A DNA stretch of 64,000 bases from UBA4717 sp045577925. Lineage in GTDB: Bacteria > Bacillota > Clostridia > Oscillospirales > CAG-272. The notes beneath the pieces are model-generated. The model was given only the letters and a program-made list of their open reading frames with translations, was not told where the DNA came from and did not search any database. The stretch's first letter is position 1, and each line of letters begins with the position of its first letter. Shown piece after piece: positions 49,954-59,918 of the stretch. A program made the position numbers and the translations under genes. The DNA lies in the NCBI GenBank assembly GCA_045577925.1, contig JAZNJH010000008.1:32601-96600 (forward strand), in the 5' to 3' direction.

Positions 49954-51276
49954 GTGCAATTAAAGGTTGTAAAATTTGGCGGCAGTTCTTTGGCTGATGC
50001 CGCACAGTTCAAAAAAGTATATGACATAATAAAATCCGATCCGTCAAGACGTTTTGTAGTCCCGTCGGCACCTGGAAAACGTTCAAAAGAGGACACAAAG
50101 GTAACGGACATGCTGTACATCTGCTATGAGATGGCATCTAACGGAGAAAACATTGACGAGTATTTCGGATTTATCGAAAACAGATATAATGAAATAATAG
50201 ATACTCTCAAAATAGATATGTCGCTTGAAAGTGAGTTCAAGCTTATCAAGACAGGATTTGCGCATAAAGCAGGAAAAGATTTTGCGGCAAGCCGCGGAGA
50301 ATATCTCAACGGTCTTATTCTTGCAAAATATCTCGGATTTGATTTTATCGATCCTGCAGAATATATCTTTTTCGCCAACGACGGTTCGCTTGATGCGGAA
50401 CGTACAAATCTGACACTTGCAGATGAACTCAAGCATCACGAATATGCAGTTATCCCCGGTTTCTACGGCTCAATGCCAAACGATACCATAAAGACATTCT
50501 CTCGCGGAGGCTCGGATATAACCGGCTCTATTGTAGCACGTGCCGCAGGGGCTGATGTGTATGAAAACTGGACGGACGTAGACGGATTTTTGATGGCTGA
50601 TCCGAGAATAATTGATTCTCCGGACATTATACAAACGATTACTTACAGAGAATTAAGAGAGCTTTCTTACATGGGCGCAACAGTTCTTCATGAGGATGCA
50701 ATTTTCCCTGTAAGGTTTGCCGGGATTCCGATAAATATACGTAATACTAACAACCCCGAAGCAAAAGGAACGATGATCGTTGCAGCATCGGCCAAGAATG
50801 ACGGTCACGGTATCATAACAGGTATAGCAGGAAAAAAAGGATTTTCAACTCTCACGGTTGAAAAGGACATGATGAACGCGGAAATAGGCTTTGGCAGACG
50901 AGTTCTTGAAGTTTTTGAGAATAACGAAGTTTGCTTTGAGCATCTTCCGTCGGGCATTGATACGATGTCTGTTGTAGTGTCAACAGCCGAACTCAACAAG
51001 AACAAGGATAAGGTGTTAAATGGTATCTTTAAAGCTGTTACGCCCGATAGTATGACGGTTGAGGACGGAATCGCGCTTATAGCGGTAGTTGGCAGAGGAA
51101 TGGTAGAAGCAAAGGGAACGGCATCAAGAATAATCAAGGCCGTATCTGATGCAGATGTCAATATTAAGATGATCGATCAGGGTTCGAGCGAACTTAACGT
51201 AATCATTGGTATTACCGAAGATGATTTCGAAAAGGCGCTAAAGGCAATATATTACGAATTTTGTCCTAAAAAGTAA
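49954..51276 (+). CDS. lysC: Aspartate kinase
   Basis: Phosphorylates aspartate, the entry to lysine, threonine and methionine synthesis. The 440-residue protein begins LKVVKFGGSSLADAAQF and has FSRGGSDITGSIVARAAGADVYENWTDV around residue 183, here noted by its first and last parts, then IPINIRNTNNPEAKGT. The C-terminal regulatory part has two ACT domains (about 290-440, FSTLTVEKDMM and VNIKMIDQGSSELNVIIGI). The start is GTG 49954, 8 bases after AAGGAG. Confidence 0.95.
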   Translation: MQLKVVKFGGSSLADAAQFKKVYDIIKSDPSRRFVVPSAPGKRSKEDTKVTDMLYICYEMASNGENIDEYFGFIENRYNEIIDTLKIDMSLESEFKLIKTGFAHKAGKDFAASRGEYLNGLILAKYLGFDFIDPAEYIFFANDGSLDAERTNLTLADELKHHEYAVIPGFYGSMPNDTIKTFSRGGSDITGSIVARAAGADVYENWTDVDGFLMADPRIIDSPDIIQTITYRELRELSYMGATVLHEDAIFPVRFAGIPINIRNTNNPEAKGTMIVAASAKNDGHGIITGIAGKKGFSTLTVEKDMMNAEIGFGRRVLEVFENNEVCFEHLPSGIDTMSVVVSTAELNKNKDKVLNGIFKAVTPDSMTVEDGIALIAVVGRGMVEAKGTASRIIKAVSDADVNIKMIDQGSSELNVIIGITEDDFEKALKAIYYEFCPKK

Positions 51277-51281
51277 TATTC

Positions 51282-51312
51282 GAGAACCCCTTTCAAGGGG
51301 TTCTCTTAGTTT
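51282..51312 (+). terminator. Hairpin terminator after lysC
   Basis: GAGAACCCC-TTTCAA-GGGGTTCTC (51282-51305) is followed by a weak T-rich tail. Confidence 0.7.
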
Positions 51313-51329
51313 AAAAGAAAGGTTTAAAA

Positions 51330-52151
51330 ATGCAGTATAAAATCTTTGATTTTCATACTCACGTATACCCTGATATAATAGCATCAAGAGCAGTTGATGC
51401 TCTCAACAAGTTTTATAATTTCAAGTGTGATTGCAGCGGAACATACCAAGAACTCGAAACAACCTCTGTTGAGGCCGGTGTCAGCGGATTTCTTATGCTT
51501 GCAACGGCAACTAATGCACACCAGGTAGAAAAAGTAAATGATTTTGCTGCTGAATGTGTAAAACTTGGCAAATATCATTCTCTTGAATCATATGGATTTG
51601 CGGCAATGCATCAGGATTATACGGATATTGAGAAAGAAGTTGAAAGGGTTTCAAAACTCGGCCTTTGCGGTTTTAAAATCCATCCCGATATCCAAAGGGT
51701 GAACATAGATGATGAGCGACTTATGCGATTATATAATGCGTGCGAAGGGAAAATGCCCGTATATTTGCATATAGGCGACAACAGAGAAGAATACAGATTT
51801 TCGGAAATAAGAAGACTTTATAAGGTTATTGAGAAGTACCCTGATTTATGTATAATTGCGGCTCATCTTGGCGGTTACAGTGCGTGGGACGTTGCTGATA
51901 CTTTTTCCGGATATGATAAAATGTACTATGATACGTCAAGTGCACTCGAATATATGGATAAATCTCTTGCGGAAAGCCTTATAAACAGGCTTGGAGCGGA
52001 TAAAATCATGTTTGGTACAGATTATCCGTGCACAACGGCAAAAATCGACCTTGAGCGTTTTTTCAAACTTGATCTAACTGAGACGGAACGTAAAGCGATT
52101 CTTTATAACAACGCGATAAAATTTTTTGAAAAGTATTGCACGAATTGTTAA
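51330..52151 (+). CDS. Amidohydrolase-family protein (Amidohydro_2 type)
   Basis: A 273-residue TIM-barrel metal hydrolase with the HxH metal motif FDFHTHVYPD at the start, GFKIHPDIQ (near 111) where the bridging ligand is expected, YLHIGD, IIAAHLGG and the final aspartate in MFGTDYP (near 230). Members hydrolyse or decarboxylate small carbonyl compounds. The substrate is unknown. It is followed within 15 bases by an FkbM-type gene and probably shares a transcript with it. Confidence 0.85.
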   Translation: MQYKIFDFHTHVYPDIIASRAVDALNKFYNFKCDCSGTYQELETTSVEAGVSGFLMLATATNAHQVEKVNDFAAECVKLGKYHSLESYGFAAMHQDYTDIEKEVERVSKLGLCGFKIHPDIQRVNIDDERLMRLYNACEGKMPVYLHIGDNREEYRFSEIRRLYKVIEKYPDLCIIAAHLGGYSAWDVADTFSGYDKMYYDTSSALEYMDKSLAESLINRLGADKIMFGTDYPCTTAKIDLERFFKLDLTETERKAILYNNAIKFFEKYCTNC

Positions 52152-52165
52152 AGGAGAGGACAGTT

Positions 52166-53284
52166 ATGACCTTTGAAGAGTTCGAATCACACTTGCCAAA
52201 GTGTGATATATGGCAGTATTTAAAAAACAATAAAAAGCCTGTAATAATGTACGGTATGGGTAACGGAGCAGATAAAATTATTGCTGAGCTTGAAAAAATC
52301 AACGTTGAAATCGCTGATTTTTTTGCATCGGACGGCTTTGTAAGAGGACAGATTTTTCACGCAAAAAAAGTATTAAGTTTCACGGAAATCAAAGAAAAGT
52401 ACAAAGATTTTATAATTCTGGCTTCTTTTGGTAGCGAAAGAGAAGAGGTTATTAAGCTTATATCTGATCTTGATGATGAGTATGAGCTTTATCTTCCTGA
52501 CGTACCGGTTGCAGGTACTGACATCTTTAACCTCGACTTTTATAGAAAAAACAGAGATAGTATAAAAAAAGCATATGAGCTTCTTGCGGATGATGCTTCA
52601 AAAGAAGTGTTTGAAGACGTGATCTTATATAAGCTTACAGGGAAAATCTCTTATCTCCTTGCTCATACACATAGCGATGAGGAAACATATAAGCTTTTAA
52701 ATACAGAAAAGTGGAAGATCTGCGTTGATGCCGGTGCATACAGAGGCGACAGTGCTCAATTAATTGACGGCTTCGCACCAAACCTTGATAGAATAATAGC
52801 AATAGAGCCTGACAATAAAAATTTCAAAAAGCTTTTGCAAAACACAAGTAACCTGAAAGCATCAGTTGAAGGATATAACGTATGCGCATGGAAAGAAAAG
52901 GGAAGCGTCGTTTTTGATCTGGGCGGAAACAGGAATTCGTCAGTTAGCGGCATAGGTCACTTGGCATCTATCGGTGATACTAAGGAAATAGTTGTGGAAT
53001 CAGATACTATAGATAATATACTTAATGGTCAAAAGTGTGATTTTTTAAAACTTGACGTTGAAGGCTCAGAGAATGATGCTATTGACGGTGCATTAAATAC
53101 GCTGTGCCAAAATAGCCCGGATATGCTTGTGAGTGTTTATCACAGAAGCGAGGATATGTTCTCTTTGGTGATAAAAATAAATGAAATATTAAGAAATCAT
53201 AAGCTTTTTCTAAGGCGCAAGAAATGCTTGCCTGCCTGGGAAATAAGTCTGCTTGCCATACAAAGCAAGGAAAACCTCGGATAG
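52166..53284 (+). CDS. FkbM-family methyltransferase with an N-terminal Rossmann-like domain
   Basis: A 372-residue protein from ATG 52166, 9 bases after AAGGAG. The N-terminal part (about 10-110) has VIMYGMGNGADKII, a nucleotide- or SAM-binding glycine loop often found in glycan-modifying fusion proteins. The C-terminal FkbM domain (about 190-350) has CVDAGAYRGDSAQL, IAIEPDNKNF and FLKLDVEGSENDAIDGA. FkbM enzymes O-methylate sugars or polyketides. With no other glycan genes nearby the acceptor is unknown. Confidence 0.82.
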   Translation: MTFEEFESHLPKCDIWQYLKNNKKPVIMYGMGNGADKIIAELEKINVEIADFFASDGFVRGQIFHAKKVLSFTEIKEKYKDFIILASFGSEREEVIKLISDLDDEYELYLPDVPVAGTDIFNLDFYRKNRDSIKKAYELLADDASKEVFEDVILYKLTGKISYLLAHTHSDEETYKLLNTEKWKICVDAGAYRGDSAQLIDGFAPNLDRIIAIEPDNKNFKKLLQNTSNLKASVEGYNVCAWKEKGSVVFDLGGNRNSSVSGIGHLASIGDTKEIVVESDTIDNILNGQKCDFLKLDVEGSENDAIDGALNTLCQNSPDMLVSVYHRSEDMFSLVIKINEILRNHKLFLRRKKCLPAWEISLLAIQSKENLG

Positions 53285-53297
53285 TTCCGGGGTTTTT
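53272..53297 (+). terminator. Terminator after the FkbM gene
   Basis: AAACCTCGG (53272-53280) pairs with CCGGGGTTT (53287-53295), with one T-G pair, followed by Ts. Confidence 0.75.
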
Positions 53298-53325
53298 AAT
53301 ATATAATATAAAATTATAAAATATA

Positions 53326-53354
53326 TTGAAAAATCAATGATGGTATGTTATAAT
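53326..53354 (+). promoter_or_regulatory. Promoter of the miaB-ylbF-mutS-mutL-tgt operon
   Basis: TTGAAA (53326-53331) and TATAAT (53349-53354), spacer 17, with a TGT extended -10. Confidence 0.82.
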
Positions 53355-53433
53355 AATAGAGCATAATGCCGAGTTATGACTGATTTTTTTAGTTAAACAG
53401 AATCAGACTATTCTTATTGCATAAAGGAAAAGT

Positions 53434-54855
53434 ATGAATAAGCAAGTGAAATTTATATCAAAAGAAGAAGTTGATATTCAACATGAATATATATCACGTG
53501 TCAGAGAACTAAGCCTTGACGCCCCTCGCGCTTTACGTGCAGTTGTGCGTACCTTCGGTTGCCAGCAAAACGAGGCAGACAGCGAAAAGCTGGCCGGAAT
53601 GGCAGAAGCAATGGGTTATGAAATTGTTGATGACGAAGCCGAGGCTGACCTTATCGTTGTTAATACGTGTGCAATACGTGAGCACGCAGAGCTTAAAGTG
53701 CTGTCGATAACAGGACAGTTCAAGCACTTAAAGGCGGCAAACCCCGCGCTTATAATAGCAATATGCGGATGTATGGTCTCGCAGGAGCATAGGCTTGATG
53801 ATATTAAAAACAGATACCCGTACGTAAACTTTTTATTCGGAACGGGAGAGTTATACAGGTTCCCGGAATTGTTGTATAAAGCAATAGTTACTAACGAAAG
53901 ATTTTTTGTCGTTGAAGAGACCGAAGGAACACTTGCTGAGGGACTGCCGGTAAAACGCGTCAGCAATTTCAAAGCATGGCTTTCGATCATGTACGGATGC
54001 AATAATTACTGTACTTATTGCGTCGTTCCGTACGTAAGAGGGCGCGAACGAAGCCGCAGGCGCGAAGACGTTCTCAATGAAGCTAAACAACTTATTGATG
54101 GTGGATATAAGGAAATAACGTTACTTGGTCAGAATGTGAATTCATACGGCAAGGACCTGGGTTACGATTATGATTTTGCCGACCTTCTCAATGATATATG
54201 TGCGATAGACGGCGAGTTTATCGTAAGATTTATGACAAGCCACCCAAAAGATGCTTCGCACAAACTTATTGATACGATTGCGGCTAATCCGAAGATAGCC
54301 CGACAGTTCCATTTGCCATTGCAATCGGGCTCAAACGGTATTCTTAAGGCAATGAACCGCAAGTATACAAGAGAAGCGTATCTTGAGCTTATAGAGTACA
54401 TGCGAGAAAAGATTCCGGATATATCATTAACAACTGATATAATAGTTGGATTCCCGGGAGAAACAGAGGCTGATTTTACAGATACCTTGGATATTTTATC
54501 TAAAGTGCGATATGATAATATATACTCGTTTATATATTCGCCAAGGCGCGGAACTCCCGCAGCTTCTATGAAATCTCAGATACCAAAGGAAATACAGTCT
54601 GAAAGATTTTCAAGGCTTCTTGAGCTCCAGCACAAAATATCAAACGAGGAAAACCAAAAGCTTGTATCAACATCTCAGAGAGTTCTCGTTGAAGGCATAA
54701 GCAAAAACGATCCGGGTATGTATACCGGACGATGCGAATCGGGAAGACTTGTACATTTTGCAAGTGACACTGATCTCACGGGTAAGATCGTTAACATACA
54801 TATCGAACGCGCAGAAACATTTAACGTGTTCGGTAAAGTGATAGAAACAAACTGA
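53434..54855 (+). CDS. miaB: tRNA-2-methylthio-N6-dimethylallyladenosine synthase
   Basis: A radical-SAM enzyme that methylthiolates i6A37 made by MiaA. The 473-residue protein has an N-terminal domain with FGCQQNEADSEKLAG (near 41), the second cluster ligands in VNTCAIREHAE and CGCM, the radical-SAM motif MYGCNNYCTYCVVPYVRGRERSR (near 185, first and last parts typical), and a C-terminal TRAM domain. It heads the mismatch-repair operon. Confidence 0.95.
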   Translation: MNKQVKFISKEEVDIQHEYISRVRELSLDAPRALRAVVRTFGCQQNEADSEKLAGMAEAMGYEIVDDEAEADLIVVNTCAIREHAELKVLSITGQFKHLKAANPALIIAICGCMVSQEHRLDDIKNRYPYVNFLFGTGELYRFPELLYKAIVTNERFFVVEETEGTLAEGLPVKRVSNFKAWLSIMYGCNNYCTYCVVPYVRGRERSRRREDVLNEAKQLIDGGYKEITLLGQNVNSYGKDLGYDYDFADLLNDICAIDGEFIVRFMTSHPKDASHKLIDTIAANPKIARQFHLPLQSGSNGILKAMNRKYTREAYLELIEYMREKIPDISLTTDIIVGFPGETEADFTDTLDILSKVRYDNIYSFIYSPRRGTPAASMKSQIPKEIQSERFSRLLELQHKISNEENQKLVSTSQRVLVEGISKNDPGMYTGRCESGRLVHFASDTDLTGKIVNIHIERAETFNVFGKVIETN

Positions 54856-54881
54856 TAATAAAAATAACGGAGGAAACTCAA

Positions 54882-55280
54882 ATGAACGGAGAAATGACCA
54901 AAGCATGCGCAACGCTTGCAAAGCTTATAAGCGCAGATGAGAGAATGAAAAAGCTCGATGATGTCAAAAAGATTTACGAAGAAAACAAAGAAATAAAGAA
55001 TCTTATGGCTGAATATAACGTTCAGCAGATAGCTCTTGCTGAAGAATATAAAAAAGATACGCGTGATGAGGAATTTATAGCGATAATAAATAAGCGCATA
55101 AGCGAACTCTACACAATGATAAGCGAACATCCTGTTATGGTAAGCTACATGGAGGCACAGGAAGCGGTTAACGCGCTCATGAATGAGGTGAACTCTGAAA
55201 TACAGTTTTTTATAACGGGAGAGCGCCCCTGCAGCCATGATTGCTCAAGCTGCTCTTCAAATTGTTCGGGTAAACAATAA
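54882..55280 (+). CDS. ylbF: YlbF/YmcA-family protein with C-terminal cysteine motif
   Basis: A 132-residue helical protein. In B. subtilis YlbF (RicF) joins YmcA and YaaT in the Ric complex, which binds [4Fe-4S] clusters and works with RNase Y in mRNA maturation. Residues 1-108 are the helical family domain (KLDDVKKIYEENKEIKNLM). The C-terminus carries four cysteines in CSHDCSSCSSNC, the expected cluster ligands. The same motif begins the Mrp ATPase at 44976-45803. It lies between miaB and mutS, a common clostridial order. Confidence 0.85.
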   Translation: MNGEMTKACATLAKLISADERMKKLDDVKKIYEENKEIKNLMAEYNVQQIALAEEYKKDTRDEEFIAIINKRISELYTMISEHPVMVSYMEAQEAVNALMNEVNSEIQFFITGERPCSHDCSSCSSNCSGKQ

Positions 55281-55319
55281 TTATAAATACACAAAGAAAC
55301 GAAAGGTAAGGTCTGTTTT

Positions 55320-57905
55320 ATGCCGACACCTATGATGATACAATATTTCGAGATAAAAAACAAATATAAAGACTATTTGATTTTTTACAGACTCGGAGAC
55401 TTTTATGAATTGTTCTACGATGACGCGAAAGTCGCTTCCCGTGAGCTCGAGCTCGTTCTGACAGGACGTGATTGCGGCGAGCCTGAGCGTGCGCCAATGT
55501 GTGGCGTTCCGTATCATAGTGCCGAGGGTTATATAGGTAAGCTTGTATCTCGTGGGTATAAGGTTGCGATATGTGAGCAGCTGGAAGATGCAACTCCGGG
55601 AAAAAATATTGTAAGACGAGATGTTGTGCGTATTATAACACCCGGTACGTTAGTTGAATCAGGACTTCTCAGCGAACAGAAAAATAATTACCTTGCCGCA
55701 GTGTACACCACACCGGATGCAACAAGCGTGGGCGTTGCATTCGCGGATATATCAACTGGTGCTGTTTCTGCAACTGCATTTGAAAACGATAAAAGAAACA
55801 ACAGACTCATAAACGAGCTTGGCACATATATTCCAAGCGAAATTATATTCAACTCAACTCTTAAGCAGCTTGGTCCTTTAGTTGGATTTATTCGTGAGCG
55901 CTTTGGTGCATCAGTTAACGTTGATGAAGAATACAGATTTGAGTTTGAAAATGCAATAAACCGCGTGTCAAAGCAATTTCCAAACCATAGTTTTTCAAAC
56001 AGCATAAGAGATAAGGCAATAATCTCTGCAATAGGCGCGCTCATTGACTATATCAGCGAAACTCAGAAGATCGATATATCGTATATATCGTCGCTTGACG
56101 TATACAGCGATGGTCAGTATATGGAGATCGACATAAATACCCGTCGCAATCTTGAGCTTATAGAAACCATGCGTACAAAAGAAAAACGCGGAACGCTTTT
56201 ATGGGTGCTTGATCGAACGCGTACGGCAATGGGTGCCAGAATGCTCAGAACGTGGATTGAGCTTCCGCTTATAGAGCTTAAGGATATACTGGCGAGACAG
56301 TCGGCAGTACGGGAGCTTTATGATAGCTTTATTCTGAGAGAAGAGTTATCGTCACTTTTAAAGGATGTCCTTGATCTTGAACGTCTTACAACAAAGATCG
56401 CATACAGAACGGCAAACGGAAAGGATCTTAACGCGATTGCAAAAACGATAGGAATACTTCCTTCTGTTAAAAGCCTGCTTTCGGACTGTGAATCAAGAGA
56501 ACTGCTTGATTTGTTTGCAAAGCTCGATAATTGTGAAGATTTATATAATCTCATTACCGAAACGATTTCTGATGATGCACCGTTTTCAGTACGAGAGGGC
56601 GGAATTATCAGGAAGGGCTTCAGTGAAGAGGTTGATAATTTAAGAAACGTCAAAGACGGCGGGAAAAACTTAAAAGAAGTTATTGAACAGCGTGAACGCG
56701 CACTCACCGGTATTAAAAATCTTAAAATCGGTTATAACAAGGTTTTCGGATATTACATAGAAGTTACTAATTCGCAAAAAGACCTTGTTCCCGATACCTA
56801 TATCAGAAAGCAGACCCTTTCTAACTGCGAAAGATATATAACTGATGAGCTCAAGGAAGTTGAAGCTACTGTTCTGGGCGCATCAGATAAGCTTGCATCA
56901 CTTGAATTTGAGATATTTATGTCACTGTGTGACAAATTAAACTCCAATCTTTCAAGACTGCAAAAGGTAGGTATGCTTCTTGCCAAGCTTGATGTTTACA
57001 TTTCACTTGCAGATGTTGCGGCAAGATACGGATACGTTTGCCCTGAAGTAGATAATAGTGATAAAATAAGAATACGCGACGGAAGACACCCCGTAGTTGA
57101 AAGATTTGTAAAAGACAGTTATTTTGTTCCCAACGATACTGAGCTTGATACAACGAACAATAGACTTGCGCTTATAACAGGGCCTAATATGGCAGGTAAA
57201 TCTACATACATGCGTCAGGTAGCACTTATATCTATAATGGCCCAGATAGGCTCCTTCGTTCCTGCAAAGAGCGCACACATCGGTGTAGTAGATAAGGTGT
57301 TCACACGAGTTGGAGCATCAGATGATCTTGCTTCGGGTCAGTCTACTTTTATGCTTGAAATGAATGAAGTAGCTTATATTCTTACAAATGCAACTGACAG
57401 AAGCCTTATCGTATACGATGAAATAGGCCGTGGAACAAGTACATTTGACGGAATGAGCATAGCAAAAGCGATAGCCGAGCATACGGCAGATAATATACGC
57501 GCTAAAACTCTTTTTGCAACACACTATCATGAGCTTACAGAGCTTGAAAACGAAAAAAATGGAATTGTCAATTACAATATCGCAACAAAAAAGCGCGGTG
57601 ACGATATAACGTTCCTTCGCAAGATAGTCAAAGGTGCAGTCGATGATTCATACGGTATTGAAGTTGCAAAGCTTGCAGGAGTGCCTGAATCTGTTATCAG
57701 ACGCGCAAAATCTGTTTTGGCGGAAATTGAATCAGGAACAATTGCGATTATTCCCAAAACAACTACCTGTGCAGATGAATCATCAGTTGATGCCGGCTTG
57801 ATAAACGACGTATGTGATCAGCTTAAAAAGATTGATTTGAATACTCTTTCGCCGATAGAGGCTATGAACGAGCTTTTCAGGCTCAAAAAAATGTTAGAGG
57901 AATAA
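55320..57905 (+). CDS. mutS: DNA mismatch repair protein MutS
   Basis: Recognises mismatches as a dimer and signals with ATP. The 861-residue protein has the mismatch-reading motif FYRLGDFYELF (near 20, Phe of the F-x-E loop), connector and lever domains, and the ABC-type ATPase with GPNMAGKSTYMRQ (near 620) and VYDEIGRGTSTFDGMSIA. A C-terminal helix-turn-helix tail with LNTLSPIEAMNELFRLKKML is present. It is full length with no MutS2 features. mutL follows 4 bases later. Confidence 0.96.
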   Translation: MPTPMMIQYFEIKNKYKDYLIFYRLGDFYELFYDDAKVASRELELVLTGRDCGEPERAPMCGVPYHSAEGYIGKLVSRGYKVAICEQLEDATPGKNIVRRDVVRIITPGTLVESGLLSEQKNNYLAAVYTTPDATSVGVAFADISTGAVSATAFENDKRNNRLINELGTYIPSEIIFNSTLKQLGPLVGFIRERFGASVNVDEEYRFEFENAINRVSKQFPNHSFSNSIRDKAIISAIGALIDYISETQKIDISYISSLDVYSDGQYMEIDINTRRNLELIETMRTKEKRGTLLWVLDRTRTAMGARMLRTWIELPLIELKDILARQSAVRELYDSFILREELSSLLKDVLDLERLTTKIAYRTANGKDLNAIAKTIGILPSVKSLLSDCESRELLDLFAKLDNCEDLYNLITETISDDAPFSVREGGIIRKGFSEEVDNLRNVKDGGKNLKEVIEQRERALTGIKNLKIGYNKVFGYYIEVTNSQKDLVPDTYIRKQTLSNCERYITDELKEVEATVLGASDKLASLEFEIFMSLCDKLNSNLSRLQKVGMLLAKLDVYISLADVAARYGYVCPEVDNSDKIRIRDGRHPVVERFVKDSYFVPNDTELDTTNNRLALITGPNMAGKSTYMRQVALISIMAQIGSFVPAKSAHIGVVDKVFTRVGASDDLASGQSTFMLEMNEVAYILTNATDRSLIVYDEIGRGTSTFDGMSIAKAIAEHTADNIRAKTLFATHYHELTELENEKNGIVNYNIATKKRGDDITFLRKIVKGAVDDSYGIEVAKLAGVPESVIRRAKSVLAEIESGTIAIIPKTTTCADESSVDAGLINDVCDQLKKIDLNTLSPIEAMNELFRLKKMLEE

Positions 57906-57909
57906 TAAA

Positions 57910-59886
57910 ATGGGAATTATTAACGTTCTTGATTTCAGCGTAGCAAACTTAATTGCTGCAGGCGAGGTGGTAGACAGACCTGCCTCGGTAATTAAAGAAT
58001 TGCTCGAGAATTCGATAGATGCAGGCGCTGACGATATCACAGTCGAGATAAAATGCGGCGGAGTGTCGTTTATGCGTGTAAGCGATAACGGGAAGGGTAT
58101 ATCTAAAGAAGACATGCCTGTTGCCATAAAGCGCCATGCAACAAGTAAGATCAAGGACGCAAATGACCTGAGTTCGATTCTCACGCTTGGATTCAGAGGA
58201 GAAGCTCTTGCGGCAATCGCTTCAGTATCTAAGCTTCGGATTATGTCAAAAACGCGTGAGTGTAGCGTTGGATACATACTTGAGTCTGAGGGTGGCGAAG
58301 TCAAGGGTATAGCCGAAGCAGGATGCCCTGACGGAACGACGGTTATCGTTGAAAATCTTTTTGAAAACGTACCTGCAAGACTGAAATTTTTAAAAAAAGA
58401 CACAACAGAAGCTATGGCCGTCAGCGCCTACGTTGAAAAAATAGCACTTTCACGACCGGACATATCAATAAAGCTTATAATTGACGGTAACATGAAATTT
58501 ATGACAAGCGGAGATTCTAAGCTTTATAACGTGATATATGTTCTTTTTGGCAGAGATTTTGCAAAAAGACTTATACCGGTTGAACTAAAGCATGAAACAA
58601 TTCGCGTTTGGGGATATATTTCAACGCCGGATAATATAAGAGCTAACAGAAATTTTCAGAATTTCTTTATAAATGGCAGATATATCAAGAGTAAGACCGT
58701 TTCGGCAGCACTTGAACAAGCATATTCAACTTTTATTCCTGCTGACAAGTTTCCTTGTGCGGTTCTGAACCTGGATATAAGTCCGTCAAGCGTTGATGTT
58801 AACGTTCATCCTGCTAAGCTTGAAGTTAAGTTTTCGAACGAAAAGCTTATTTTTGATTCTGTATATTCAACAGTAAGACAAGCTCTTGAGAGTAAGATTG
58901 AACGCCCTGAACTAAAAATGTATGCTTCATCGGGCTCTTATCACACCTCCGATTATACGAAAAAGCTAAATCCGTTTGTCCCGATTGGAGAGAACAGAGA
59001 AGTAACAAAGGAACAGATTGGTTTTACATATCAAAGCTTCAACTTGGGTGCCAATAAAAAGGACATTGAATCAAATGTTGATACCGCTGAAATACCCATT
59101 AGTAAACCATCATATGGGGATGTTTCGAAAGAATATTTGTATAGTAATCCTGTAACTGAATGCGATGAACACAAAGCTCCATTTGATGATCCGTTTAAAT
59201 CAAGTATAACTGATTATGCCAAATTTACGGAAGTTAAACCAACGGATAAATTTGCTGAAATAAAGCCTCGTGATCCTGTTGAATCAATTATCGTTGAAAA
59301 TAAAACTCCTCACTTCAGGCTGATCGGTGAAGCTTTTTATTCATACGTCTTTGCGGAGCTTGAAGACAGCGTACTTATCATAGATAAGCATGCCGCTCAT
59401 GAACGAATCATTTTTGAAGAGTTAAAAAACAACCTGAAGAATAAACAAGTTGTATCACAGTATCTTCTTGCACCTATCGACGTTATATTAACCGATACCG
59501 AAGCATCGGCGATAAGCGAATATGCTGATGAAATTAAGCAGACAGGTTTTGAATTCAAGGTGTACGGAAATACTGTAAGTATTACCGAAATACCGATCGA
59601 GCTCGACCATGCTGGTGTTGTACCGATGATCGAAACTATTGCAGACAGGCTTTCAAACGGAACCGGTAACGTAGCTCTGTCGAAAGAAATGATTTATGAG
59701 AAGGCGCTGTTTCAGGCATCGTGCAAAGCGGCAGTTAAAATTGGACACAAGCACGATGAAGAATATATTAACTGGATATGTGAGCGCGTTATAAAGCTCG
59801 ATATTATCAAATTCTGTCCGCACGGCAGACCGGTTGCATTTGAACTGACAAAACGTGATTTCGAGCGTCAGTTCAAAAGAGTATAA
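57910..59886 (+). CDS. mutL: DNA mismatch repair protein MutL
   Basis: Couples MutS to strand removal. The 658-residue protein has the GHKL ATPase motifs AAGEVVDRPASVIKELLENSIDAGA (near 15-39, first and last parts typical), DNGKGI and HATSKI, and GFRGEAL. The C-terminal part keeps the endonuclease motif DKHAAHERIIFEE, which fits D-x-H-A-x2-E-x4-E, and the zinc-site tail CPHGRP. It is therefore a nicking MutL, as in Bacillota without MutH. The linker (about 330-470) is variable. Confidence 0.95.
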   Translation: MGIINVLDFSVANLIAAGEVVDRPASVIKELLENSIDAGADDITVEIKCGGVSFMRVSDNGKGISKEDMPVAIKRHATSKIKDANDLSSILTLGFRGEALAAIASVSKLRIMSKTRECSVGYILESEGGEVKGIAEAGCPDGTTVIVENLFENVPARLKFLKKDTTEAMAVSAYVEKIALSRPDISIKLIIDGNMKFMTSGDSKLYNVIYVLFGRDFAKRLIPVELKHETIRVWGYISTPDNIRANRNFQNFFINGRYIKSKTVSAALEQAYSTFIPADKFPCAVLNLDISPSSVDVNVHPAKLEVKFSNEKLIFDSVYSTVRQALESKIERPELKMYASSGSYHTSDYTKKLNPFVPIGENREVTKEQIGFTYQSFNLGANKKDIESNVDTAEIPISKPSYGDVSKEYLYSNPVTECDEHKAPFDDPFKSSITDYAKFTEVKPTDKFAEIKPRDPVESIIVENKTPHFRLIGEAFYSYVFAELEDSVLIIDKHAAHERIIFEELKNNLKNKQVVSQYLLAPIDVILTDTEASAISEYADEIKQTGFEFKVYGNTVSITEIPIELDHAGVVPMIETIADRLSNGTGNVALSKEMIYEKALFQASCKAAVKIGHKHDEEYINWICERVIKLDIIKFCPHGRPVAFELTKRDFERQFKRV

Positions 59887-59918
59887 ATATTGTTTCCTAA
59901 GTGAAAGGGATGAGAAAA

